Assembly: GCA_013396635.1 (NCBI GenBank)
Contig: WBMW01004029.1
Location: 710,825 to 774,824 of the forward strand
Reading direction: 5' to 3'
DNA from: Penelope pileata
Lineage: Eukaryota > Chordata > Aves > Galliformes > Cracidae
DNA: 64,000 bases
Shown: in pieces, positions 49,655 to 63,600 of the stretch
How the letters are laid out: each line of letters begins with the position of its first letter
How positions within the stretch are numbered: position 1 is the stretch's first letter
The notes under the pieces: model-generated
Told to the model about the DNA's origin: nothing
Databases searched by the model: none
The model's input: only the letters and a program-made list of their open reading frames with translations
Made by a program: the position numbers and the translations under genes

Positions 49655-52600
49655 TAGTGTTACCCTTTGCCTTCAGATCAACCAGCCAGTCACATCTGCT
49701 GGGGGAGTTCACCTTTCATTGTAGTGTCCCCAGGGATGGAACTCGTCCAGGCTGCACCTTGAAATGCAGTCAGGACATAATCAGAGTGCACATTCAATGC
49801 AAAGACTGCCAGAAAGGTCCACCAACTGTAGATGCTTGAGTAGCTACATACCTTGACATAGCTGGTTTTGCAATTGTCCTACACATTTGATGAAGAAAGA
49901 GAACTCTTAAATTTTTCTTCTTCAGACTAATTACACAGCAAAGCTAGAATTAATTCAGGCTTCTTCATGTTTTTTCTAAACACGTGCTTATTTGGGAGAA
50001 TTTTTGTAATTTTAGGATTATTTCAGTGCTCCGTTTGAGTACTAAAAGAAATTCCCATGCTAATACTAATATAAAATTCTACCTGTAAAGTTAACAATTC
50101 TAGTGGAATTCAAATGAGTCTGGAAAGGCTTATATATTGATATTACCTTCCTAGTGTTTCAGGTAAATCATCTTACCTTGGTTCTCTTAGCTACTAAGTG
50201 GCTATGCTATTTTCAAAGGCAATGTTCTTCCTTGACATAAATCTCCTATTCAATTGTATTTAGACAAATAAAAAGCTGCACCTATGTTCAGTAGGGAAAA
50301 CACCTGGAAAAGTTTGTCTTCTGTATAAGACCAAACTGTATAATCATAATGGGTCCCCCCAGCCTTAATATTTATGGATTGGTCTCTGAATTATTACTTT
50401 TATTGTCCCTAATGAATGCTACGCTGCATTGCAGTTTCTGTTATTGATAGCGCAATGCCTCAAGGAGCCAGTACAAACAAACATATGGAGGATCTACCAA
50501 CCGAGGCACACTGCTCCAGCTTTACTTGTGCTACTGTGGGATTCAGATACTAATACTAAATTACTTCGTTATTGGTGTGGAACCCTCGGAAGGCAATCCC
50601 AACTTACCAGATCATATGGTCTTTATTTCCTAAACAGGAAGAAAAAGTGGAGCACAAGCTCAAATCATCTTATTTTGTCAGTTAAGAAGCAACATAGCAC
50701 TAAATATGTTTTACTGATATATTTATGAAGGCTTTCTTGTTATCCACACTAGTACACAGACAGTGAACTAGACATGCTATTGGGACCAGGCTGCATTCCC
50801 TGCTCAGTTGTTTTGTGCCGATCTGATGGTACAAAGCAGACAGAAAGCCAATTTTTTCAGCGCTAGAGAAATGCTCTGAACAACAACAGAGTAGGTATTG
50901 TCTGTCCTTCAGAAAAAAAGGCTTGAGGAAAAAATACCACAGCATGGCTATTCCTACCCTTTTGTAATTCCACTCATGTCACTGATCACACATCATCGTG
51001 CAACGTTCCACAGACCACTGATATCTCAAAGGTGCGGGGAATGTTTTGCACTTGCATCATGGAAGTCTGTGCCCAAGCTACCTTGTTCAGGATGGAAAAA
51101 CAAGGCATGAGCAGGAAACAGGGGAGAAGCATCTGAAGGAGTGGGCCGGGGGAAACTCAGGAGAAGTTCAGCATCACCAGGTGACAACCACAGTTGGCTT
51201 CTCTTGTGAGTCCTGTGGTCAGCACAGAATTAGGTACTCTGATGTGCTACAGGCATTGAGGCAGGACACCAAGGTGAAATATTGCTAGGAGCATCCAAGA
51301 AGAGACATTTGTAAGGTTATGATCTATTTAAGCCAGGAATCTCTTCTCTCATTCCCAATGAAAGCAAGGCATGAGCTGCCTTCCAAGGAGAACAAATTGT
51401 ACCATGTTCCTTTAGCAGCCAATGATTTGTCAAAGTTTTTCAAACACCAAGCTTGTTTGTTTTTAAATATGGCTTTTACTGAAAGGCCATGTCAAAAATG
51501 TGTATTGTCTTACTGCAGTAGTTATTTTAATACCTACACACATTCATTTGTAAATGAAGTTTTTAAAAAAATAATTTCAACCATTTTTCAAAATAGAAAA
51601 TGGATGCTACTTTGAAACATTTTCCCCCCTAATTCTGAACAGATTCAATTACGATTCAACAGGTTCAGTTCTGATTCGATCATATTTTTCCCCCTCTGTA
51701 GTCCTGTGAAAAGCATGACATGTCCAAAAGGATCTCACCTGAAGGCTAATCCTTCCCCTGGAGCATCATAACTTCACCATGGCTAATTTATAAAATGGAA
51801 GATGTATTAAGAAATTGTTACAACGCAACGCACCTCACTTCTTGCTCTTTCCTTCCATCTTAAAGCTTGACCACGCACAGCTGTTTGACATGTGTTTGGA
51901 CTAATGCCATCTTTACTGAGGGCACTGAAGCCTTTATTCAATCTTAGCAATCACATTTCATGATTTGTCAACCATTTTACTTATTTTAAGAGGGGAACTT
52001 CTATTTGTTCATTTAAGAGCAAATCTGACAAATTAATATTGAGTTTAATACACTGTCCAAGCACAGCTGTGCTAACAAAGGACTTGTTCAAATTTAGACA
52101 ATGCCCTGGTTCTGGTAAAATGCTTTTTTGAGTGTTTAGCCTTATGTTTCACCGTATGATATTTCACTGCAATGATGTTGAGTAATACTGCTGTCATTTT
52201 ACTTGGTATGTTTGCTACTTTAATAAATTGAACAGGTATAAACTGGTTGCCTTAAATTAAATATGAGCAGCTTTGCAGGGCTGGACTGCACAATAACTAC
52301 AAATAGTCATTGCCATAAAAGAACTAAAAATCCTAGACAGACTGACTATCTGTATAGAAAATATCTCTTCATATCATCTCTGATAAATGAATTGGAAGAT
52401 GCAAGGCAATTTTTGAATCAGATTTTCAGCATCTAGGAAGAACTTATATTGTAATTTGTTACATGGTTATAAAACCAAAAAATAATCCATTACTTGAATA
52501 TTCCATTTCTCAAAACTCTACTTTTATGATGAATATATTTGAATATCAACTCTACACTGAAATACATAGAGTATGAAAACAGAAAATTTTCAAGAAATAC

Positions 52601-53276
52601 AAAAATACTTCTTATTCAATATTAACAAAACTCAGTAATAATATAATAATATAACAATTAATAGTTTTCCTTATTTTGTTTATTAAATTGTATAACTCAT
52701 TGCCACATTGTTTTGAATGCCTGAAGAACATGAAATACATGAAAGAAAAATCTGTTGGGGGCTATTAAAATACACTAACTGGTGCAATAAATCCCAGACA
52801 AGAACGTGCATCAGCTAAGCTGCAATTCTGACAGTAGTTCTGACACTATTTTCCCTTCCTTAGGTATCCATTATAGTCGAGTGTTGAAGACAGAAAACTA
52901 AGTAAGAACATCATCTTCTCTCATATGTTCCTATGTTCTTAACACTGTCTGAAAGAGAGATGTGAACACAGTGGGAAAGCTTCTGTCTTGCAAACAAAGG
53001 CATACTTACACTTCTATATGGCAAAAGAGCTTGATAAAAGCTGTCAGTAGGACATTTTTTAAGCATATACTTCATCCTGTCCTTTAAATTAGACATATTT
53101 TTTTCTGTAAACAATATTCAATAGAAGAGGAGATGTCAAAATCACTAAAAGTTGCAGAGCTCAGATTGCACCTTGTTAAATGTACCATAGTCACATTTGT
53201 TTGTATTAAACATGAATCTTAGTAGGAAAAATAGTTAAGCACGTACTTAGATATCTACCTTCCTTTGCAAATTGCT
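49655..53276. other. unique AT-rich DNA, no gene seen
   Basis: No gene is recognised. Overlapping frames of 70-99 codons between 50429 and 51615 are unlike known proteins. The patch at about 51060-51290 is less AT-rich and could be an old transposon fragment, but I cannot identify it. Confidence 0.5.
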
Positions 53277-53352
53277 TTTTCTCCAACACAATTTGGATTA
53301 AAATCTTTATATTTTCTCCAACACAATTTGGATTAAAATCTTTATATTTTCT
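53277..53352. repeat. exact tandem duplication, 35-bp unit x 2
   Basis: A 35-base unit starting TTTTCTCCAACACAA at 53277-53311 is repeated perfectly at 53312-53346, followed by six further matching bases. It is non-coding. As with the duplication at 42.8 kb, perfect identity implies recent origin or an assembly effect. Confidence 0.95.
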
Positions 53353-54228
53353 TCTATAATATCCTTAAATTCCTTTAATGCTTAGTAATTTCAAAAACCG
53401 TTTGCTAAGAATGGTATTTTTCATTGTTATATAAACATAACTGCAGCAAATTATCTGAGTTTTGTTTTTGTTTTGTGCATATATAGCTATCCTTATGTAT
53501 AAGTTCTATGTATTAGGATAGAACATAGGCAAGGCTGGATTCTAAGTGGAATTTTTAAAGCTGATAAATAATCTGAAACAGAATGTTTGTTAATTTTGTC
53601 CTTCCTTTTACAAACAAGACTAAGCTTGCAAAAGGGAAACGCACCTTGGTTTTGGTACATTTCCCTCACCCCATTTGTTTGAAATAATGAGATTCAGAAA
53701 AGACAAAAATTTGGAATAGTCTTAATCCACAGAGAGACCTTAATTTGTTTGGAAAAACAGACAGGCATTTGAATGCTTTCGACTCATGCTACTGAAGCCA
53801 TCACCCATAATTTCAAATCACAGCCACTCCACATTTTCACTCGCATCAATCTGCTGACTCAAATGGAAACCTTTAAGAGTAATCTTCTCATAGGTCAGCC
53901 TAGCAATCTCGGTTGTTGTCTTTGTCTCTACAAGGAGATATATCTAGGGAAGGTATAAATTCAGCCGCCCTGGTGTGAAAGACAACCTTTAAGTGAAACT
54001 TTTTGAGACCTGCAACATGAAACAGCCATTTAACTTAGGAATAATCTTTTCATGATAACTCTTCTAAAAAGAGAAGCAAAGGAATTGAGGTCTAAATCTG
54101 AGATGGGTCAAGAAAGTGCAAGATCCTGGTTTTGAACAGGAGCAAAAGCTCTAGATGCCCTCCTAATGTCCCCTCCATCCCTCGGTATGTTATTGTCTGA
54201 CAAATGTTTGTCGAAGAGATTCCTTTCA
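53353..54228. other. unique AT-rich DNA, no gene seen
   Basis: Nothing recognisable. Frames are at most 61 codons. Confidence 0.6.
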
Positions 54229-54750
54229 TTGAATCATAGAATCATAAAGATTGGGAAAGACCTCTAAGATCATCTAGTCCAACCGTCCACCCACCACCAA
54301 CATTGCCCACTAAACCACGTCCCTAAGTACCACATCTAGACGTTTCTTGAACACCGCCAGGGACGGCAGCTCCACCGCCTCCCTGAGCAGCCTATTTCAA
54401 TGCCTGACCACTCTTTCAGAGAAGTCTTTCCTAACGTCCAATCTGAACCTCCTGTCGTGAAACTCGTGGCCATTTCCGCTAGTCTTATTGTTACCCGGGA
54501 GAAGAGGCCGACCCCCTCCTCACCACAACCTCCCTTCAGGTAGTCAATAAGGTCTCCACTGAGCCTCCTCTTCTCCAGACTGAACAATTTCAGTTCCCTC
54601 AGCCGCTCCTTGTAACACTTGTGCTCAGACCCCCTCGCCAGCTTCTTTGCCCTCCCCTGGACACGTTTCAAGGCCTCAATGTCTTTCTTGTAGTGAGGGG
54701 CTTGAAACTGAACGCAGTACTTGAGGTGCAGCTTCACCAGGGCAGTGTAA
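54229..54750 (-). mobile_element. CR1 LINE, 5'-truncated, with part of the ORF2 C-terminus in frame
   Basis: The plus strand begins with the reverse complement of the CR1 tail ('gaatcatagaatcataaaga' at 54232-54251) and continues through 'aagatcatctagtccaaccg'. On the minus strand a frame of 139 codons (54336-54755) encodes the ORF2 C-terminal region downstream of the reverse transcriptase palm: [56 protein letters not shown] and [16 protein letters not shown]. After about residue 90 the family pattern moves to another frame (around 54480), where [10 protein letters not shown], then a stop before NRLL, and [12 protein letters not shown] can be read. There is thus one frameshift and one stop. 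The copy is truncated at about 54750 with unique DNA beyond. It is the best preserved CR1 coding remnant in the window and cannot be functional, having no endonuclease or catalytic reverse transcriptase. Confidence 0.95.
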
Positions 54751-57700
54751 AACAAAAGAAAGGACCATGAGTCACAGTCATGACTCTGTGAGATAAGGGA
54801 TGGAAAGTTTAGAGGTGACAGAAAGGCAAAATAATTAGCTTACACATTTCAGTGTCCAAATAACCTGTCGGACAAAGGAGGCTTTCACAAACTTCTCTTT
54901 GTTCATCGACTTTGATTCCTTTTTACTTTAACAGTTCATAGAGAGATTTACAGGGATAGCTGTATATCTATTGACAGTTCAGACTTGAATTATTAAGGTG
55001 AACTGAAATGAAATGCCCTTGTTACCTGCACCAGTGAGCATCCCAAATGTGGCATCTCTTTTATTAGTGATGAAACTACTGTTTTATTCACTCCATTCCA
55101 GGGTTTTCTAAAGGTTCAAGATACCAATTTCAATGGCAGCCAAGGATATTGAATACACTGTATTCAAGAAACAAAACTTGTGATGACTTACTGGTATTTC
55201 TACCCTTGAAATTTTGAATGTCAATCTGTACTAAAATTAATAAAATGCCTGTTGCAATATCGATGTACTTCACTGCCTACTTATAAATTTCATCTTCAGT
55301 AGTGCAATGTAAGATGACGTAAGTCTCAGGACATTCATTAAGCAATAAAATTAATTAGAAATTAGTAAACTAGAGATGTAGAGAATAGGATTCTAACCCT
55401 ATTTTATCCTATGAAAGAAAAATGAATAAATCCTGAGCGTGTATTTGCATTCCTATGAAATCATAAGAAAATTTGCCACTGTATCTACAGCTTGAATTTA
55501 TTATGTTTGTCTTGGTACGAATCTATTTTTTGCATCAACAGAACTTCCATGAGCAATTTTTCTCACTAGTAGATATTTTTTCTATATTGCTCCTGTCCTG
55601 CAAAAAATAACATTCATGTGTTCACTTTATCCTGCCAAAATCTGAAGTATCAGAACAAATGAACTGTACAGTATTCATGGGACCATGCAATATGAAGAAA
55701 AAAAAAAGCCATGAAGATGATCATGTGTTTAGAATAAAAGTGTGTTTGGAAACATGCAAGGCAATGATGAGAGCTACAAAACCCTGAAGAATATATAGTG
55801 CATAGCTTAGCATTCTGTACTACGCTCTGTAAATGTGTGCTGTCAGCCAGCGCATACGAGAATTTTCTACATTCATTCAACAGTCTGTAAAACTATGATT
55901 TTACCAGTTCCAATTGACTGAAACCATCTTCTGACATCCTCACAGCATCTCTTGTAGATTGTTTTGATTATGTATACGAAACGCATCTTTAATAACTAGT
56001 GATTCCAGGGGAGAAAAAGGACAAGAATATATTCAAGTACTCAAAATGCTCTGCCATAGCTTAGCAGCATCCATGTGCATTCTTAAATAGTAGTTCCAGG
56101 CACAGTATTTTATGTACCCAGTGCTAAAGTGACTCGTACTGCATGTTGAGCACTGCATGTTCTATGTTATACGGAAATATATATTTTGGAGGCTATGTCC
56201 AAGCCATAAATTGTATAGCCCTATTTGAAACAGATTTCTTGCTCACATTTGACCTTATCACCAGTGGCCCCAGAACATTCTGTAACACACCAGCCCTCTG
56301 TTAAACTTCAAATTGCCTGCTTTCTAAAATTAGCAGATCAGTGAGATTATTTTACTTCTTCCCCTTCACAGTACTCTTTAGCTTTCTCTGCCCTCCTAAA
56401 CACAATAATAATAATAAAACCTAAAAAACCTAAAACTGTCAAGAATTATATTGACTGTAAATAAATATTTAATTACTTTAAAATTCCATGGCTGATGCAT
56501 GCAGAGAACTTGACTACCCCTGAAGAAGTTGCCAATTTTCCCTAGTGGTCTGGAGTTCACCTTTAGGCTTACGCCTCTTCTCTTCGGACTTCCAAAATCT
56601 TATATCCACTCTTATTTTCAGGAAAGATATTTTATGAAAATATGTATGTATGTTATGATGATGTAAATTAGGATGTAATTGTTATTTAAAAATGTTTTGT
56701 TTCTTTTTTTTGTTCTTGGATTTTAGTTTTGCTTAGTGTTTTTTTTTTTTTTAAACTTACCATCTGCTATTAAAAAAAAAAACAAATATATGAAAAAGAT
56801 GGTCAAGGACAGAAACAATAACTAGAATCAACTTTCAGCATGTTAACAATTTTGTTCTTCATATTTATCTCAACATCAGTTAAATGAAATATTATAAGAG
56901 GTCAAATACTGTAATCAAAGAAAATACCTGATTACATTTTTATCATTTCTGTCCTTCATGAAAAGTACTTGTGATCTTCTGAGTCCCAAAGGAGATTTCC
57001 AGCTGACACAGCTTTGAAGAGCAATCAGGTTATCGCTCTTTAAAAGGAGGCTTAAACATAATCAAGCAGGGCAGACTGTCAGTTTGCCTGCATCCCAAAT
57101 GGACCTTGTTCTATTACGCACCCTCCCTCTGCTTCAATTCATGCTGAACTTAACTAAAAGCCTTGCTTGTGCAATTTCAGGGGTTGCATCTTGTTTGAAA
57201 ATGGCAAGCAGTCACTCTTTCCAGTGAGGATGGATCAAAGAAAACGGGATAAAAGACAGAGCCAATTACATCATTGCTTCTAAGCTGTTCAATAAATCAA
57301 CGCCTCAGCACCTGCGATATTTCAAGAAGCTCTGCTTTAAACCATTTGTAAGAATTCATCCCCACTTAGTCTGCATCTTTCAAGCCATTGAAGCAGTTGC
57401 TGCTGAAAACACGACCCACCATGGTGATAAAAATCAACTATATGTAAAGGACTTAGTCAAAATAGAACATATGTACTGAAAAAGAATTTATCTATAATGT
57501 CTTCATAAATGTAGGTATTTTGGAATTATTTGCACTTATGTGTAGTACATTTTTATTTTGTTATAAGTAGATACTGATGTCTTCAAGCAGAAATTAAGAC
57601 AAACTATATGTTAGACCCTTAACATTCAGTCAAAACTGAGTACTTCAAGCTTTACCTGCCACTGCTAAAATTTAGCAAGGAGACTGTTTTCCATGCAGTC

Positions 57701-59957
57701 AGCAGCTACAATGGCACACAGTAGTCATTTCCAAGACCTTATCTTCCCTAAAGCTCTTTCAAAACGTAGCCCACAAATATTTTTCTATGGATATTTTCCA
57801 CATTTAATAAAATACTAGGAATTTTCCTCTTTGGACTCTCACTTTTGGATGTCAGACAGCCTTGACTTCCTGCTGATTAGGGTTTCCTCCAGCTTTGCCA
57901 TAAAAAGCAATATAACTGAACTTAAACACTTTCCTAGAAGCAGTAAACACTCAAGAAAACAGTCTGAATGAAATAATGAAAACAAAAGGGTATTAGTAAC
58001 AAGAAAGTGTTAGAAAGCTTTGGTGACTCCATTCATATTTACTAGGTCTTTGATATTGCCCTGTTTTGACCTCTATTCAATATACTCATTTCAAAAGCTA
58101 CCAATTGATTTCTCCATTTAGCACAGCAGCAGCACATAAGACCACGACCTGAGTAGGCAGATAACTTGTCAAAATACTTGTTTTGCACTTGAGTCTCAGA
58201 AAATGTTCTTGCAGCACCCGTTTGCAATGGGGAGGGAGGGGGAAGCATTTAATTTAAAACATTTGCTCTCCTAAAATCCTTGCAAGAACATTAGTTAAGA
58301 GTGGGACAATTAACCTCCGTTATTACATTCAACAAGAGTTCCAGATATAATAGAAACGTTTTATACTCTTTGAAAATCTCACAAAACAGTGTTTATGGAG
58401 TTTATGCACATAGAACAGTTGTGTTTTCCATTCACGTTCTACACTGTTATAGTTCCTAGCATACTGAAAAGATGCAAATAATTTTTGCTGTGCCTATTAA
58501 AGGGAAAAAAAGGGATCATTTATTCATGACAAAATTTAATTCAAGCCTTTCTTTTGTTAACCGCTTCTGGGAATTCTTTACTGCAATTGAGCCATCACAC
58601 AGAATCTCTTATTTCTTTAGACAAGAAAATTGTAACTTTTAATTCTAATTGGTTTGCGTATTTTACACTGAAAAAGCTCTTCCCCATCCTAAAATACTAC
58701 TTTACAAGAGGATGTAGCAGTTTAACCAGAACTGACTGGAAATATAAGCTTAGCAGAAGCCTGAAGAAACTTTCTATTTCATTATGACTATTTCATGCTT
58801 TATGATTCATTACTGGTGCTTAAATTTCTAGCCCATATAGTGGAACCCAAACAAGCTCAAACATTTCAAACTACACTGGTCTGCTTATTGTCCTTAGATC
58901 ATTATAGCTGCAATATCACTACATAAAATATAGGTGACGTTTGGCTAGGAACATTGCCAGGTGTATGCATTCAAATAAACGTGTTTTACTTGAGGCACCT
59001 TTTCAGTCTCTGAGGTCTGAAGAGAAAAGGAATGCAATATCATCTTTCCTGCGGAAAGACAATGAATTGTCAGAGAAGGTCCTGTAAAATAAGCAGAAAA
59101 TTTAACACTCATACCAATTTGACTGCATTCTTCACCTAGAGCACTTGAGCACAGTTAGCACTGTGCTCTGACTTTCCTTATCAGAAGTATATTGAGCAAG
59201 GTCCATTTAATTGGAGCAGCAAGGAGGCTTTTTTCCCTGTAAAACATTCAGCTTCACTGCCCATATCAATCTGTATTAATTCCAGTTTTCTGACAGCAAG
59301 AGTCATTATATTTATTTCACTGATTTACAGTGGTGCACTAGTGAATTATACTTGCATTTTAAATTGATCATATTTTCTAGGTACAACCATTAGATAAGCC
59401 AAACTCATCATTTATCGATATCTTATTTAGGTCACTCTGCAAAGAATAAGCGATCTTAAGATTCAAGGAAAAGTTAAAATACCTCTTTTCAGCAAAAATA
59501 AATTCAATTTCTGTCCAATCCTGGGCAGAAATATTATCACAGTTTTGTCTCAGATCTCTATCTAATAAAACTTAAAGTTTGGGGAAATTCTGACACCTTC
59601 AAAGCCGAGATGCTTAGGTTCTTTGGATGGGAAGAATAATCAAGAATACTTCTGTTAAAAATGTTTTACTCCACCTTATTAATGCAAAAACCCAAAGGCA
59701 GGAACTTGCTGCAGGAGGCATCACGTCTAGCCATGCGCGCATGCTGTAACTTGATCACATGCTACAAGGTGACAGAAATTTCACAGACTGCAACAGAATT
59801 AATGATAGGCTGGGGGACAGTAGGCAGGTGAGAACATGGAATTGCTTCCCAATGTTGGCAGAGTAATAAAACAGATCACAGAACTTCTCACCCTGTTTTT
59901 TCCATCATTGCTGCCACAATTAGTTGCGCATTTTCTACTACAGCTTCAAAGAAGTGA

Positions 59958-59989
59958 CAGTTTGCATCATCTTCAGTTTGCATCATCTT
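59958..59989. repeat. 16-bp tandem duplication
   Basis: CAGTTTGCATCATCTT occurs twice in direct succession (59958-59973 and 59974-59989) with no mismatch. It is a small slippage-type duplication. Confidence 0.9.
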
Positions 59990-60256
59990 TTCTCTCTACT
60001 ACAGGGCTAGTTTTTCCTTCTCTTTTTCTCCATGCTAATACTAGGTAGTGATTATTTAGCTCAATTGATACTGAACTATAGAAAATCAAATATTTTGTTT
60101 TTTATACAGAAATTCATACTGATGACAGTTCTTCAAAGCGTCACTTCCCCCAGACAAAAAAATTAAGAATTTATTTGTTACGTTTACTCATCTAATTTCA
60201 CAAAGAATGTGAAAAAGTAAACTCACTAAATGCTAAAAATTCATCTGAAACAAGAG

Positions 60257-60292
60257 TTGTGTGTGTGTGTGTGTTGTTTTTTTTTTTTTTTT
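60257..60292. repeat. (GT)n followed by a 16-T run
   Basis: A GT dinucleotide repeat at about 60259-60273 is followed after TTG by 16 T (60277-60292). Simple sequence with no other feature. Confidence 0.9.
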
Positions 60293-60626
60293 GTCACTTG
60301 CAACCTGTCAGTAAGTCTGAAATTTTTTCAGCTATCACATCAAATTCCTTGTGACTAAAATTAACCCTTGGAAGAAAACGTTAGAAAATGCATTATAGGT
60401 ATTAGATATAGGTATATAGGTAGCTTCTGGCAGCCAGAAATCATTTGGCTATTTGACTCCTGTTTCCTTCTCATTCGAATGAGCTTTCTGACATGTCTGT
60501 TATAACTCTCAGTCATCTGCCTTTACTAGGCATGGAATTTAATGCAGCAGAATGCCAATATACATTATTCCAAAAATAGAAATTCATAGTGAGAGGAGCG
60601 TTGGGAGATTGTAATAGCTAGGGCAG

Positions 60627-60662
60627 AAAAAAAAAAAAAAAAAAAGAAAAAAGGGGAAAAAA
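60627..60662. repeat. A-run and purine tract
   Basis: 19 A (60627-60645) followed by GAAAAAAGGGGAAAAAA. A purine-only tract, possibly from slippage; no retroposed sequence is recognisable to its left. Confidence 0.88.
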
Positions 60663-63600
60663 TATTTCTCCTTAAAACATACAACAGAGGTCCTGATGAA
60701 GAGCCCATCTGGTCCCCTATTTTGTTTCAGCACAGCGACAATATACTTAGTACAAAGTAAAACCAGTGCAAACATGCATGGTTTCTTCCCTTTTGTACCC
60801 TTCCAGCCCCTATTTTTATCTTACAGGAATTCCTTTTAATTGTTGATTATTCATTTTAATTTTTAATTCAATGTTTAATTGTCAATCCTTCTAACTGTTA
60901 ACTATTTGACAAGTATCACCTAATCCATTAATTCTTGTTTATAATTCATATATGGTAAACAATCCTTATTCCTACTCGTCAGCAAGATTTGCTGCAGATT
61001 TTAATGCAGATAAGCATTTTTTATAGATAATACTGAGCTGAATTGAGAAGTGGAGTGTCTGGCATAAAAGTTCTGCTCTAATTATTTTTTACTATGATTA
61101 GAATTTAAATGGAAGCTCTAGAAGTCAGATATCACCTTAAAAAAAAAAGACAAAAACCACAAAAACAGAACAAGTATTTTGATTTAAACTACTTAGAAGC
61201 AGTCCCAGTATCCATTTTTCTGTGCTCCATCTTAACTTGATTCAAACTGAAGGTAATTCAGGCTTATAAGCATTGTCATGCACGTTAATTACTAGCTTGA
61301 TTAATAAGATAACTGTTTTGGATAAAATAATCAATTTTCAGCTTTGTTACCTGCTGGAAGTATAACTAGTGTTTGGGAGGTTAACTATAACTAACAGCTC
61401 ACCAGTAACTTGAGACGTTAGGCCCAGCCTGTAGTGCTCAGGACTTCTCTCCACCGTACAGGATTTCTAATGCTTTAGGCTTGCACAACTTTCAAGTCAA
61501 GAAAAGCTTCTTTTTCCTGTATGCTTTGTCTTTCTCTTCACTAAGACTTCTATTCAACTACATGTTCAATTGTTTCTCTACTGTAGCTTATACAAAGAGG
61601 CTTGGAACCTCACCTGCCTACTGATTAGATATTTTGGTCTCCATTTCACCAGTATATTTGGTTTACCTCTAAGGTTCAGCTACACCATCAAATTTGAACC
61701 AAGTAATTCTAGCGAGCAAATCATTTAGTTCTAGTGGAGAAATGCAAGACGTTCAACTTCATTTATTCTGATCAGGCAAACACAGAAAAGCAAGTCCCCA
61801 AATTTACTAGGGATACAAGAAAAGATCACAAAAACCATACACATCCTTAGAAAAGTATAAAGGCTACAATATTCTTCTTATGTCTTTCACTATAAATAAG
61901 GTACTTGCTTTCTTTTTGACAAGAAGCCATGTAACCCTAACTACATCACAATCTTCTTTTGTCATCGACTACCAAAGAACTATTAAAGACAGGTAATAAA
62001 TTTGCAATTATACCTAGAGCATAAAATCATACACACTGAAAATTGTTACACTCTTCAATAGTTATTTTAGTATTTGTGTGTGTGTGCATTTCAAGGAACA
62101 TGTCGTTCACAAGGTCGGCTTTTAGGAAAATGTGCAAGTCAGGGCTGTGATGGGATGACGACAGGCAGAAATTTATAGGTCAAGCTGCCAAAGACCATAG
62201 GCACCATGCAAACAGTCGGTCTGAATACTGAGAGGTATGGAGTCCCTTTAAAATAAATATGTAAATGATTAAAATAAACGGCCTAGAAAGGCATAGAAAT
62301 AAAGCCACTGTTATGTACTAAGATTTCTACAGATCAGAATATGTATATAAGGGTTTAAAAAACCAATACAACCAAAAAAAAACAAAACAACACTTGGACG
62401 TTCTTCCTTTGATCATCAATCTTCCCACCACTGTTATACCACAGAAAAAGAACAGAAACTAAAGCCATGAGAAAAATTACCAGCTGCCTAAGACATCCTC
62501 ATTTTAACTACGTGATATTTCTCAAATGTTACAAAAACAAACCACCCTTCATAGGTAGAACACTTTTTTTTTTTTTTAAAATACATATTAACATAAAACA
62601 TTTCACAAGAAGCTATATGTTAGCTGGTCTAATGGCCATTTCTTTTCACTCTAAATATAACTTTCGGTCAAGTGCACAGAGCTGGGTTTTGTGAAGTTAT
62701 GGTGTTCAGAATAACAAGTCATGCCTATCGGCCAGCTGGAATGGAGGCCTTCCATGAACGCCTGCAGCTTGTTTATCACCGGCTCCCTTTATTGCTAGTT
62801 GTTTTGCAGAAATTTTATTGGCAACTTTCTGTAGATTAAGCTGCTTAACTATCTTTCAAGGTAAATGGAAATCATTCAAACCTGAGGGAAAAATATGTAA
62901 GCGTTCCCAGGAGAGGAGAAAATTCTTCACTAGTGTCTACAGACTCGCTGGCTTGATTTCCCCAAAGAGAACTTTTTTTCCTATCGCTTTATTCCTACCA
63001 TTTAATCCATTTCTGCAGGAAGAACCTTTGGGAGGTAAAGGTCAACCACTCACTCCTGTTGAAAGTCTTTCACAAAGCGATGTTGCTATTTATTGCTACC
63101 TGAAGTCTAGATTGTGAGGTGATTATTTATCCTCCTTCTCTGCTCTAGCCCTATAATACGATTTTAAGAAGACAGCAGAATTTCACAACACAACGACAGC
63201 GTTCAGTTATTACCCAGCTGTATCGGCTGTGAATTGGTGACCTAAAAGGAAAATGCTGCAAACCCATTTCCAACTGCATGAGCTTTCCAGCCTCGCAGAG
63301 CTGTCAGCACCCACCTTTCAGACCGCAGAGTATGCAGTTAGTGCCTCACCATCTGCCACTGCACGCTATAATGCCCCATCTTTCAATTTTCCCTTGATCA
63401 AAATGAAACGGAAAATTACTAAGAAATACCTTGCCTTACACATATTTTCTAAAATATCTGATGGAAAAATATCATCTTTGTTGCCTATGTTGCATGAACA
63501 ATGTGCTGTCAGAAAAAGTCGCTGAGATGTTCCCTGGTGCTTTACCAATAGAGTCACTGGAGTAATAGCAAGGTGTACGTGTAATCAAGGTGTACTGCAA

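Noticed and set aside
51046..51288. 80-codon frame with CESCGQH, suggestive of a zinc-finger or CR1 ORF1 fragment
   Set aside because: Only one Cys pair is present and no further match to CR1 ORF1 could be recalled, so it is left unassigned.
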